The notes below the pieces were generated by a model. It saw only the letters and a list, made by a program, of their open reading frames with translations. It searched no databases and was not told the DNA's origin. Below, piece by piece: positions 22,239-33,900 of a stretch of 64,000 nt of DNA. A program made the position numbers and the translations under genes. Numbering within the stretch: position 1 is the stretch's first letter; each line of letters begins with the position of its first letter. Source of the DNA: Punctularia strigosozonata HHB-11173 SS5 (taxonomy: Eukaryota > Basidiomycota > Agaricomycetes > Corticiales > Punctulariaceae); contig NW_006767444.1 of assembly GCF_000264995.1 (NCBI RefSeq), positions 569,472 to 633,471 of the forward strand, read 5' to 3'.

Positions 22239-24412
22239 ATGCACCTCGCTAGAACGAGTAGCGACGAGACTCTTGGCGGCAATGACCTCGAACGCGTACC
22301 GCCCGACCTCGAGTCGGCCGGCGGCCAGGACGACCACCACCTGAACGACGGCGAAACGCCTCTCCTCGGCCCATCGCCCACTCCGCTGCCCAAGCGGTCT
22401 CTCGCGGCGCTCTGTGCGATCCGGCTCGTGGACCCCATCGCGTTCACGGTCATCTTCCCCTTCATCAACGAGATGATCGAGTCGCTGCAGCTCACCCAGG
22501 ACACGTCCAAAATCGTCTTTTACAGCGGCATGGTGGTACGTGCGCATACATGCACTCCCCTCCCGCATACATGCTAACCTATCCTTGATTTCTTTCCTTG
22601 TCTCGTCAGGAAAGCGCCTACGCCATCGCCGAGCTCTGCTCGATCTACCAGTGGGCCGCCCTTTCCGACCGCGTCGGTCGGAGGCCTGTCCTGTTCATCG
22701 GGACGCTGGGCGCAGGACTCGCGACGGTCCTGTTCAGCCTCTCCCGCAGCTTGAGCGGCCTTCTTCTCGCCCGCTGCCTCGGTGAGCCCCCATCTCCCCG
22801 CCGCTTCTCCCGCTTTCCCGAACCTTATAAGCCCGCACGTTCACGACTATATGCGCTGACATCGTCGCGTTGCTGCACAGGCGGCATATGCTCAGGCATC
22901 ACAGCCGTCATCCAGTCCGTCCTCGGCGAGATGACCGACAGCTCGAACCAGGCGACCGCGTTCCCGATATTCCACCTCTTCTGGCCTCTCGGCGTGATCA
23001 TCGGGTAAGTCGTGCACGACGAAATAAACCGCCCCAACACTAGACGGCGGCTCTTCTCCCCCTCGCCCTTCTTCTTCGAAGCATCGCCGCTAACCAAACC
23101 TCGCTCCATCCACAGACCCCTCATCGGAGGCTCACTGTCCAATATGGCCTCCAATGCGGGTCGATCCCCGTTCCTGAAGTCATACGTCCCGTTCCTGCTC
23201 ACGTACCCGTACTTCCTCCCCTGCCTCGCGGCGGGCGCGATCTCGCTTCTCGCCGTCTGCTTGGGCTGGTACTGGCTCGAAGAGGTATCCTCATCCACTC
23301 TCTTCGCCTCACAGGGAAAATGCGTGGGCTGATCGTGCCCTTCCAGACTCTCCCGAGTAAACGCCGACCGGCTCCATCCGCTTTACGAAAGGTCAAGCTC
23401 AACCCGGGGAGAGCCTATGGCGCCGTGGCGCCCCCTTCTCCCCCGCCCGCGTCCTCCGCTCCGCACGGATTCCCCGGCGGTCCAGAAGATCGAGCTGCGA
23501 AGCCGCCCTCGGCATGGTCCCTGCTCGGTATCCCCGCCCTCCGCGCGCTCTGCTTATCCGGCGCCGCGCTCTCGTTCGCAGCGACAGCCTTCGACGTCGT
23601 TTTCGTCCTCTTCTGTTACACCCCCTTGCAGTCCGGCGGACTCGGCTTCAACGTCAGTCTTCCCCCCTTTTTTGTTTTATCCCCCCTCCCCGCCCCGGCT
23701 TTTCCTACCGTAACGGCGATTATGGGTTGTTGAATGCGATATCTTGACGTAGGCGTCGAAGATCGGGTACGCGCTCTCGTTTGCCGGCGCGGGGTCGATC
23801 GCGCTCCAGCTGCTCGCGATGCCCGTCCTGCTGCGCCGGTGCGACAACGCGCGGCTGTACCGAACCTGTCTAGCCGTGTGGCCGCTCACGTTCGTCGGGC
23901 TGCCTGTGCTTCGACGGGTCGTCGGAGGTGCGTTTCCGATCGGGCTCATGACTCTCCGGAATGGGGACCCTGAACATAAAACGCCCCCCCTTATGGATAT
24001 ATATCTATCCGTTATGCAGGCGCAGAAGAGAGGGACGCGCACGCGGGCGCGCTGCTGTGGCTCGGGCTCGGGCTCGTGCTCCTCCTCTCGCGCGTCGGCT
24101 GCCTCGCCTACTCGTAAGCACATCCCCTCCCCCCCTTCCTTCCCCAACGTCTCCACCACGCCGATATTGACCGCCCCGTGACGCAGGGTGAACATGGTCC
24201 TCGTGAAAGCGCACGCCGCGCCCTCCGCGCTCGGGCGCGCGAACGGGCTCGCGCAGGTCGCGCAGTGCCTCGCGCGCGCGGGCGCGCCCGCGTTCGCGAG
24301 CGCGGTGTATGCGGCGTCGGTCGGTGCGGGCCCGGGCCCGGGGCTGTGGGTCGGCGTTATGAGCGGGTTGGCGGCGCTGGGGTGGGCGTCGAGTCGCGGT
24401 GTGCGGGGGTGA
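22239..24412 (+). CDS. Major facilitator superfamily transporter (DHA1/TetA-like)
   Basis: This is a twelve-helix type MFS membrane transporter. After a hydrophilic N-terminus come RLVDPIAFTVIFPFINEMI (helix 1) and the MFS motif A-like loop SDRVGRRPVLF between helices 2 and 3. More hydrophobic helices follow, such as GGICSGITAVIQSVLGEMT and PYFLPCLAAGAISLLAVCLG. A polar, Pro-rich central loop lies at about 23380-23500, and the C-terminal half contains SFAGAGSIALQLLAMPVLLRR. About nine exons are split by short introns, for example 22537-22610, 22782-22880 and 23006-23116; the stop is at 24410-24412. It resembles the fungal group related to yeast YCR023C and bacterial tetracycline exporters. 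The substrate is unknown. The ATG at 22239 is the first in a frame open to helix 1. Confidence 0.85.
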
Positions 24413-25056
24413 TGGATGGATGGAGGGTTGTGTTTTGTGTTTTGTTTCTTTTTGGCTCGGAGTTGGCTTGTCCTCGGTATAAGGCATCGATGCGAGGGTT
24501 TGGTTATGACCTGCGAACGTCACGCGAGGATTCGTTGCATGTATGTACATACATCGATGTAGCATATATGTATCTAAATAGCTTTTTTTGTTTTGTACGC
24601 GACGCTGTGATGGGTAGCGCTCGCCTCCAGATAGGTTACGAAAATGACCGTGATGTCCTTGTGTCCTCCCGTGGCTGCTCCGTGCCCGGTCTTCTGTGGT
24701 TGGTTACTGTCGACATCGTTGGACGAGGTGTGCGCTACTCTGAACAGCTTCATCGGAGAAGCTTCTCGCCTGCCGAGTTGGCGTCCATGCCCCTCCTCGC
24801 ATCGTATTTCTGAACACTGCAAATCCCTGAGCTCCCATTGACGCTGATGCATAGTATGCGAGGACAGATTATCAGCGCCGGATCCGTGTCCACCGCTCGC
24901 GAAGGAGGAGAGGAAGGAGTCCTCGTCACCATACGCGCTCACGTGGTCGTGACAGTCCGTGATTGTTTCGGGACGCTGCCCTCTGCCACGTCCAACGTGG
25001 CGCAATCGCCTGGCTTCATCTTGGTGGAACCGTTGTCTCAAGTTGGGTCCACGCCC
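24413..25056. other. Intergenic stretch
   Basis: No recognised gene. A minus-strand frame is open for about 170 codons (24574-25092), but its composition and lack of any domain suggest chance. See the rejected list. Confidence 0.45.
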
Positions 25057-26769
25057 ATGAAAAAGGCCAAACACACGTGAGATTCTCGGCAAATTATTTG
25101 GATAGCTTGAAACTCATATCCTTGGAGAATCTGCAGACCGGCATTAAACCCACCTTCTCGGGATAGCCACGTACAAACGCTGCCCGGTCATGAAGAGGAA
25201 GTGCTACAGATTGACCACGAAATCGAAAAACTGGTCAGGAGGCTGGTCCCTCTTCGTAGAAGGCGCAACGAACTGGTGCCTGTCTCTCGGCTTTCCACGG
25301 ACGTGCTCTCCATCATCTTCCGCTACAGCGTAGCCGACCTAGCAAAGCCGTTTTCATTCCCTACCAGCCATGCCTTCTCCCAGGTATGCGGTCGCTGGCG
25401 GGACGTCGCGCTTGATTGCGCGAGCCTTTGGACGCTCATTCCCCGTAGCACGGGAGAGCTCACCGAGCTGTTCTTGTCGCGATCGAAGAAGCATGAACTG
25501 TTCTTCCTCGACAAAAGTGATGGCACCAACGCATGGAAGAGGCCCCCTGAGTCGGCGGTGCAAGCTGCTTGCTCGCAGCTGTATCGCATCCGGACCCTCG
25601 ACCTGTCTCCTGGTCGCAAAAACCCCAAAACGGACAGATTCTACGAACTTCCTCTGCTAGTCTGGCCCGCCCCGCACCTCGACACGTGCTCGATAGACGG
25701 CACTGCATACTTCACGCATGCTGGTCCGGTAGCGCTCCCCCCAAAGTTTCTGGCACTGTCCGCGCCTCGACTACGCCACCTTTCCTTACGAGACGTAGGG
25801 ATCAGCTGGAACACGCTACGCGTTCCCACCTTGGTTCAAGGTCTAACATCTCTCGAGCTGCGCGCTATATCCTCAGACATGTATCCACGCGGATTCCAGC
25901 TGGTGAGGGCCTTACAAGAGATGCCCGCCTTGCAGAAACTCGTCCTACACCAGAAACGCGCGCTCCGAGATCAATGGGACTCCACTTCCGTGGAGGACAC
26001 GACACGCTCAAGCGCCGCCGTGTTGACCAAGTTGCACACTCTCGAACTTGATGGATGGAAGCAGCAGATCTGTGATTCGCTGCGCCATATTCGGTGCCCT
26101 GCTCTGGCTGCGCTGTCGGTCAAGTTCCAACTTCCGGAAGATCGCCCGGATCCCAGTTCCGTTGAAACTCTTCTCGGATGTCGACACTCGCGTTGGGACG
26201 ATGGGGCATCTCCACGTTGCGTGGTATTCAGCTTCCATCACCATAACTGCACGTTTTCTGCATATCCGACTGAGGGTAACGACGAAAGGGCGTCCAAGGA
26301 CGATGACGACCAACTGTTTCGATTCGCTGGGACTTCCACTGTCCTCGTCCCCGTCGTCCGACAAATGCGGCTCGATCTTGTCATATGCGCCCACATCACG
26401 CTCAATCACGATTTCTGGTACGGTCGCGAAAACGCGAACCGGCCGTCTATGGAGCCCGTGTTTGAGGTTCTGGCAGAAGTCTTCAAGCATCCCTGTTTGG
26501 AGGAGATCAGCTTTGAATTCGGAGGCCATCCGCTGGAAGACGGTCTCCTCCTGCATTGTGCGAGCCTGGCGAAAGAACTGTACGAGGCGAGGGGGACATT
26601 GCCGGAAACTATCACATTCCGCGATATCGGGTCCCAATTTAGGCGGAGGACGAGGAGATGGAAATGGGACTATAACACCTGGCTGGTGTTCGATGGGGAG
26701 TACATGTACGTGGAGTCGTGCACGGACGCGGACAAGTCGGATTCTTCATCGCTGAATCAAGAAACTTGA
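25057..26769 (+). CDS. F-box-like protein
   Basis: The protein follows the common mushroom pattern. A coiled-coil start (EEVLQIDHEIEKLVRRLVPLRRRRNEL) is followed by an F-box (PVSRLSTDVLSIIFRY), then FSQVCGRWRDVALDCASLWTLI. A long variable C-terminal region with leucine-rich strands follows (LRHLSLRDVGI, LTSLELRAI, LEEISFEFGG). The long exon has no in-frame ATG near its beginning. A two-exon model solves this: ATG 25057, MKKAKH, intron 25077-25136 (60 nt, gtgaga...ctgcag), then continuous reading to the stop at 26767-26769, about 550 residues. It would act as a substrate receptor in an SCF ubiquitin ligase. The target is unknown. It is not an obvious recent copy of the F-box gene at 12257. Confidence 0.78.
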
Positions 26770-27349
26770 AGAATTCGGGCGAGATGTATATGGAACGCAC
26801 GTTAGACCTAACAGATCCCTTTGGATTTGGACACGCCATTCTTGCATCACTTCGTACGGCATCCGTACATGCAACAACTCACCAGGGCCTCGCCTTTCTA
26901 GCCCTCCGAGAAGATATCTCGCGGCGTTGAAGTCAAGCGATAGCATCTAGTACTGCGGGCTTCCTTACAAGGTAAAGGGTCGGCCAACGGGAGCATCCGC
27001 GCAGGAATCCACGTCTCGTGGTCAGTACGAATCCGCTCGTCGCACTTCCTACGGCAGCGGCGAAGTCTGGAGTGACTCACCGCTGAACAGTGCTGCGCAC
27101 ATATATGGGCGCTAAACTCATGCAGCGCCTCGTGATACATGTTCGCCGCCTACGCGATATGAGAGCCCCTTGCTTCGATCCGGACGGACCCAGGGCGAGT
27201 CAAGCCGAAGCGATACGCAGAGAAGATATCGAACCAACATACAGCCGCATTTTTGATCGTCGTACCGATGCTCACATCTATCTGAGCTCCCCGCTGGATG
27301 GCTTACCCTTGCCTTGCTTTGACTCGACCTTGCTTGGCTCTTGACTACT
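26770..27349. other. Intergenic stretch
   Basis: Between two plus-strand genes. I see no gene, RNA or repeat of note. Confidence 0.45.
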
Positions 27350-28470
27350 ATGTCTCACTTGATCAAGCCACGGGTAGGACCAAGATATGGGCCGCTCCTC
27401 GAGAGGATGGGGCCTGTCGCTCTCAGCACAGAGGAGTGGTCCCATATGAAGGTAGGCAAGACGTGGATTGTCGTGCAGAATGCTCCTAAATGCCTATCAC
27501 CAGTACCATATCCGAAGAATGATCCAGCGATATTTGGTCCCGGGAGCGTTGTTACCTCGTCAGCCTCCTGCCGTCGTGTTTCGATTGATGGAGAAGGTGC
27601 GTAACAAAAGGCCTCGAGTGATCTCCATAATCTCTCAAGTCCTGCCGTGCGAGACCTAATCAAATCCCGTTCCCGCAAGGTGTGCAATAAATATCCGCTC
27701 TTCAGACGCTACCAGAACGTTTGGCCGCTCCGAGAATACATCGACAATTACCTCCGCTCCAATGTGAAGCGAACAGAGTGGCGGATGCTCAATCCCTACA
27801 GTCGAGTTGCTCCCGCGCGTGAACAGCACACAGACGATGAATTCATCGACCTTTCTTGCGATACCGACGATGAAGATCCTATTGGGCCAAGCAAGGCTTC
27901 GGACCTACATTTTAACATGGTCAGTTCGTGCACCAGTTCTAACGCCTTAGCAACTTATTCTTGGAGGAAAGGAGAACAAGCCCGGATTGACATCCTCAAC
28001 TGGCGCAGGGCGACCTCCGACTTCTACCCATAGACACGATCAGCGTTGGGCGGAGTCCCCGTTGGCCTCTTCCAGCGCACGCAACACGAAGAGCGTTGCC
28101 CGACGGTCTTCTCCGGGCACCCCAGCCGATCCCATAGTCGGCCTTCTCGCGAAACATCCCCCGAAATCGGTGGAGCGCGTGTGTGCTGCACTGCGGGCGC
28201 TCGGAATCAACGATCAGGTTGGTTCCATCGGCCATCCGTATGTGATACGTTCCTTGGCATGACGGATAGTACTTCCCGCAGGCGGATATCGATTCTATGT
28301 GCGGGTTGCCTGCGCACTCGCGCGATCTGTGGTTGGAAGCGGAACTCCACAGAGCAGGTACTTCCGAAGGGTCCGGTGAAATTACTCCATTCGATCTGTT
28401 GCTCTTGAAAGAGGCGTTCTCCGAGCGCGAAAAGAAGCTGAATGCCGAGGCGAGGGAGGATGCAATATAG
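27350..28470 (+). CDS. Unrecognised protein, tandem paralogue A
   Basis: I do not recognise this family, but it clearly pairs with the gene at 28982-30090. Reading in splice order: MSHLIKPRVGPRYGPLLERM (start ATG 27350), an exon with MIQRYLVPGALLPRQPP, a core exon with NKYPLFRRYQNVWPLREYID and NYLRSNVKRTEWRML, and an acidic Asp/Glu-rich stretch (EFIDLSCDTDDED). A Ser/Arg-rich linker follows, then LLAKHPPKSVERVCAALRALGI, and a last exon DIDSMCGLPAHSRDLWLEAE and ITPFDLLLLKEAFSEREKK to the stop 28468-28470. All boundaries carry GT and AG. No signal peptide, membrane helix or catalytic motif is evident. The aromatic/Arg-rich core and acidic stretch could suit a nuclear interaction protein, but this is speculation. 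Exon edges are approximate. Confidence 0.65.
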
Positions 28471-28981
28471 GCAATGTTGCTATTCGTCGAGTGTTGTGAG
28501 TTATGTATCGTCAATGATGGTTTCGGAACTTTGGGTTATCCATAGCCGTCTGTTCTCTATCCAACATCAGCTACCATGTTAGACAAGTATTGCGTTCGTG
28601 CTCGCCGAATAAGCCGCTCGCACAAATGGCCGGTGCGCTGCCGTTCCGCTTCACGGCGGTTAATTTCCATTTCGCGCTGTGCACTATACTATAAACGCTG
28701 TACGAGCTCAGGCAGGATCATTCCGAGTCAGCTGCCAACAATCACTTACCCGTCTCGACGTCTTCTTCGCGATGACTCCTCGGCGGGGCCTCGGACCCGT
28801 GGCAGCGTGTTCTTTTTGGGGACGGATCAAGTGTCGAGGCCGAGCGATGCTCGTACGCCGGTCAAACCTTGAATATGTGCAGACGGGACTGATCTTGCAG
28901 TTGAATATATATACATCTTCATTACGAGGTTCCTCCGCCAGGTCTTCGAGCCGACCACGCTCAGCCCCTCTCTTACTCGTC
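28471..28981. other. Intergenic stretch between the tandem paralogues
   Basis: No gene is seen. A TATA-like tract (gaatatatatacatc) at about 28902-28916 lies some 70-80 bp before the ATG of paralogue B. Confidence 0.45.
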
Positions 28982-30090
28982 ATGCAGCACCTAGAAGTGA
29001 TACCCAATAATCCAAGGACAAACGATCCTCCCTTTGGCCTTCTCGACAGGATCCGAGCCACAGGCGTGCATTTCCCAGACAGGCTATGGCCCCCAATGGC
29101 GGTAAGTAGACTCGCGCGGTTCAGCGGGAACGAATTGCCAACTATGCCTTCCAGTTCCATCTTCGTGAATTGATCCAGAAGTATTTGGTCCCTGGAAAGT
29201 TGATCGGAAAACAGCTACCCGCTGCGCTTGACGCGCTAATCCAGGAGGTGAGCAGGATTGGAAGAATCTTGTAGAGTTTGCACTAAATAATGTCGCATGT
29301 CGAGGCGTGTGCCAAGTATCCAATCCTCGTTAGGTTCGAAAGCCATTGGCCGATCCGCGAATACGTCAAAAACTATCTGTATCACAATCAATCTCGTGAT
29401 GAGTGGCCGATGTTGTCACGTAGAACACAGCGTTCTCGCAGCTCGGAGGCACCCTCGCAGCTTCGCGGCCAGAACGAAGAAGAGAATGTTATCGACCTTT
29501 CTCGCGATTCCGACGAAGAAGAAGGGGTCACCGTCGCTCGATACGTCCGCAGTAGAGTAATCGCGCATCCGAGCAGTCGAATGGTAAGCTGGAGCACAGT
29601 CTCTCTACTGCAGCAGCTGACGATACGCCAGCGAGGCGATGCGACGGCTTCCCGTGCTAGGCGCATATCCAACCTTGAGAACGTGCCAACAGCTCCTCCG
29701 CAGAGCCGAATACAGGGAAATTTGACGCAACGCCGGCGAGGCCCCGAACTCGATCCTCTGGATGCGTTGCTTGCGAATGGGCCACCGAAAACCTTGCAGC
29801 GCTTGCGTCCGGCGCTGCGCGTGCTCGGTATCCGGGAACAGGTTGGTCAGGTTTCAAGTTTCGAACGCATGCACGGCTGAAGAACTTTCCCGTATGTTGA
29901 GGCCGACGTTGATTCCATATGCGGCTCGGACGCGCATGCCCGCGACGACTGGTTGGACCGGAAGCTCCAGGGTATGGTCACCACCAACGATGCGGGCAGC
30001 ATCACCCCCCTCGATCTATTCCTTCTGAAGCAAGCCTTTGTTGAACGCAAGAAGAACATGGGAGCTGGCGACGTGGAAAATGCGGCATGA
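28982..30090 (+). CDS. Unrecognised protein, tandem paralogue B
   Basis: The exon order and conserved blocks match paralogue A: MQHLEVIPNNPRTNDPPFGL with LLDRIRATGV; then LIQKYLVPGKLIGKQLPAAL; then AKYPILVRFESHWPIREYVK and NYLYHNQSRDEWPML; an acidic block (EENVIDLSRDSDEEE); LLANGPPKTLQRLRPALRVLGI; and a last exon with RDDWLDRKLQG and ITPLDLFLLKQAFVERKK before the stop at 30088-30090. Introns are near 29102-29154, 29248-29308, 29583-29631 and 29841-29898. The protein is about 300 residues. Blocks around WPxREYxxNYL, LVPG, PPK and ITPxDLxLLKxAFxER are shared, while linkers have diverged, so the duplication is not recent. Function is unknown. Confidence 0.68.
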
Positions 30091-30408
30091 GTGAGACGAC
30101 GGTAGAACCAAAGTATCTCGTTAATACGCTTCCAACTACTTCTTACCGCGTGCCTCAGATCTCTCATGTATCTGGCAGTGCGAGTGAGCGAAGCACCCGG
30201 CGAATCGAGAACGAATGTAAGGTGAACACAACGGAAGTGTTAGCGTACGACCGATCAGCGAGAGTTGGTAAAGGGACTTGTTCATGTCAAGATCATCGCG
30301 CGTCCATCGGAGCACACGGCCGAAACCCGAGCTCACTCCACCGGTGCACGAAAAGTGCTTATCAGATAAGACATTGCTTGCTTTCGACCGCCTCCTCGTC
30401 TTGGCGTC
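30091..30408. promoter_or_regulatory. Intergenic stretch 5' of the BolA gene
   Basis: About 320 bp between paralogue B and the BolA-like gene. Nothing specific is recognised; it must contain the BolA promoter. Confidence 0.35.
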
Positions 30409-30884
30409 ATGCCTATATCCCAAGAGACGCTTGAGACGGCTATCCGACAAGCTATTCCCGTCACCTACCTAGAGATCACTGACACCTCAAATGGCTGTGG
30501 CGAGAACTACTCGGTCGTGGTCGTGTCCGAGGTGCATTTAGCTCCTCACAAGCTTGTATCGACGCAATTGCTGACGCGTTATCGAAGGCATTCGAGGGGA
30601 AAACAACTTTAGCAAGGCATCGGTTCAGTGAGGCTAATCTGATTTGGCACAGGCCTGCCGGCGGCCTTTGTTCCTCAGCACTGACGCATAGACTGTTAGT
30701 CAACGAACTACTGAAGAATGAGATAGCTTTGATGCACGCATTTTCACAGGTAGGCATGTCCAGATAGCGAGCGCTAAGAGTCGCGATACATCCATCTTTC
30801 TTCTTGTTTTACCAGAAAACATTCACGCCAAGGCAGTACGATGCATACATCGCCAAGCAATCCGAGATGGACACGGGCGCATGA
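30409..30884 (+). CDS. FRA2: BolA-like protein, BOLA2/Fra2 type
   Basis: The product is a small BolA protein (94 residues) that partners with monothiol glutaredoxins in [2Fe-2S] handling and iron sensing. Four exons join cleanly: 30409-30531, 30588-30622, 30692-30749 and 30816-30884, all with GT-AG introns and in phase. The family signature is complete: LEITDTSNGCGENYSVVVVS, then AFEGKTTLARHR, then NELLKNEI and MHAFSQKTFTPRQY. The Cys in GCG and the His in MHAFS are at the usual cluster-ligand positions of BOLA2/Fra2. The lack of a mitochondrial presequence favours the cytosolic/nuclear Fra2 type over mitochondrial Bol1/Bol3. Its 3' end faces that of Nup192, about 105 bp away. Confidence 0.93.
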
Positions 30885-30989
30885 CCACCTTACGAATCAG
30901 ATGCTTTACAGAATCCCAATTGTATCTGAATGATCTCGCTAGGACATAGTAATAATACGGTGGAGCATACCACAGACAGCCCCTCGCAA

Positions 30990-33900
30990 TCAGAACGCAT
31001 CTGCAGTCATCCTGGGGACGTCCGTTTCCAACCCCACTTTGTCCCGTAGTCTCTTGCACATAATATCCAGATACGCCTTGCTATCTCGCCAGTCGCCTCC
31101 AAGCGTGGCACCATCCTGTATCAAAGGTTGTCAATGATATAGTCGACATCGATACATCTCGATGCCCATACCACTGTCAAGGATTCCAGGCGTTGTATCA
31201 CTGGCGCCAATTTTTGCGCCGCCTCCCCTCGCAGGGTCTCCGGATCGGGGATCGCCGTACTGGAGGCCAGACGGGACATCGACATCGACAGTGATTTCGC
31301 CTGCGCAGCATGCTCGTTTCGCATGTCCCAATATTGAGTCAGATGCCGCCAAAGCAAGAGCAACAGCATCTCCAGCACGTCTATTCGTCCTAGCATCAGA
31401 ATCCGGTATGAAGCTTTTCACGTGGTGACGAGCAAACCTAGTACGTTATGTGCCTCCTCTTGCTTGTCGAGTTTCAATCGGCCCAACTCGCGAACCAGGA
31501 GATTTTGTTTCTCCGTCAAGTCGAGTTCTTCGAGGAAATCGACGTCAGGAAGGGAGACAACCTGGCAACATTTCGCATGGTAAGCGTCGTATGCAGTAGA
31601 TCGTGGGACTGTGTCACTCACCTCGCGAATGGTCTCGATTCTGATATGATCCTTGGATCCGATCTCTGCCGACAAGTCTGCGATCTGGCGAAGCACGGTC
31701 GATAGGTTCGTGGACAAGTCGCCCAACGCCTCGATTGCGTCTCCCATAGTGGGCGCCATGGCTAGACGGCGGTGGTCAGCGCTGTTGGCACGATACGACG
31801 CTGGTCAAATACCTAGGACACGCTGTGAGCGATCGTCACTGCGTGACGCGATCGTCAGAGGAGACAGGACGACGCTGAACTCCGGTTCTAATAGGAGCTC
31901 GGCTATAAGATATGCCTTGCTGACTGAGAGTCGACGCACCAGTGAAGTCGCTGGCCGTGCCAAGGTAAGAAACGATAGCCTGCCGGAGTGCGGTAGCCTT
32001 CTTGAGTACGGACACCTGGAACCTCGATTTTGACGGCTCCCCTGTGATGACGCGTTACAACGGGCATTGGTATGACGAGGGTAAACATACCTGGTGCTGC
32101 TACACTAGCGTTTGCAATGTCGCTTTCCGACTGCGGTTGGATACTCCGGATCCAGTGCAGATTGCCCAAACACCTAGCTGATAGGCTAAGGATCGCAAAA
32201 TGCACGCTACCCAGACCTGTAATCGTTGAAGCCTGGCGGACAGAGGATTCAGGATTTCGATAGATGGGTCTGGGAGAGCAAGCTCACCAACTCCGATTTC
32301 GGCACGCTTGGCAAGATGCTAGCACAAAGCTCCACAAGGACGGTGACTTCCTCGATGACCGCGACAGAGGTCATTTCCGCGTCACTTTTCAGGAGGATTA
32401 CAATGGTTTCGCGATGGCTCGTAAGGAAGTTCATAACCTGTGCATCATCGTGAGCTAGGACACCAGCGCAACATACCCTGCCGCACCTGCTTTGTAGCAG
32501 TCGCGTGTCCATCACCCAAGGCTGACAGGATCCCAACGATCAACTGCAATGCGGGCATGAATAATTGATGATAGCGTTCGACGGCCGAGGGCAAGAAACT
32601 GTCACGATCTGAGAAGCGACTTCAGTCGAATGCAATATCTTGAACACGACGATGTCTACCTATGAATGCCTGATCCGCTTCCGGCCTTGAATCAAGGTAA
32701 TCGCAACTCGCAAGCGTCTGTACTATGCGTGCATCCAAAAGACGCTCGGCGCCCGAACGCGACTGTGAAACTCTGATGAAGAAGGACAACTTCGCCTCAT
32801 AGACATATAAGGCATTCACGTCATCTATAGCATGATAAGACTGGATGAACGGAACGTGAATACATAAAAACGACTGACCAGGTTCCGGTGCCAGAACTGC
32901 CTGCAAGCGAGAGTCCGACTCGGATAGACTTCGGACCAGATTGGAGAGTATCCCATGACGAACAAGAGTGTCGATGATGACGTTCGTCTTTTCGGCATGC
33001 GATAGCTGAACCAAGGAATCGAGGAACATGAAGGCCACGGTTTTCCATATTTCACTGCCGTCGATGGCATCCCTGGCGACGATGGTCAACAGTTGGTCAA
33101 GTGATTCCTTGATGATCGAGAGACTGGTGCTCTCAAGCGTAGTCACGGGTAGATGTGTGGATCTTTGCGGTCCATCCAAACCCATGGCGAAGGCATGGTC
33201 GTCAAAGAACGCATCTCCGTTGGTCGTTGACTTTTGTGAGCCTTCCGCGTCCGAAGCAGATGGGTCGTTTGGAGCAATCAGATGCATGAAGTTGATGAGC
33301 GCAGCGTAGAGGTTACCGCGGACCACTTCCAGCCGATTGTTGTCCAGGATACATCGAAGGGTGCTCCTGAGCAGCATGAACAGCCGCTCGGCAGGAAGAG
33401 CTCCCGCCTCCAAGTTGCCACTCGCAGCCTGCAGGAGAAGCTGATAACGCCGGTCTTCCCGAAGCTTGGTGATGACAGAAAGGATTGACTCGGAGAGTAA
33501 AACGGCTGTCCCTTCATCGGTGTTGCCCGACTGTAGTACATCTGGAAGTACGTGGAGCAGGTCAAACAGGATGGTCTCCCTTTGGTCCGAAGGTAGCCTG
33601 TCGAAGCATTTGGTAAGAATCATGTCCAATAGTCGCTTCCACGCCTCGTATCCCATGCCGGTGGCATGGCGGACTTCACGTCGATGGTTCTCGGCAGCAC
33701 AGCTGGACAAGATGTACTCTGTCTCCTGAGCCGCCTTGTCAGAGTGCGCTTGAGTCACCAACCGACCTTGGGCGTGCAACGTTTGCCGGGCGGCTGCCAG
33801 TAGGGCCAGAAGGGCGGCCCGATCGACAACTTCGCATCCGTTGTCTTCGGCCCGGACGCACGACTGCAAGTTCAGACCGGCGAAGAAGTCCAACGTGACC

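Noticed and set aside
24574-25092. 172-codon open frame on the minus strand
   Set aside because: Its composition is skewed, it has no domain, and it overlaps the first exon and promoter of the well supported F-box gene on the other strand.
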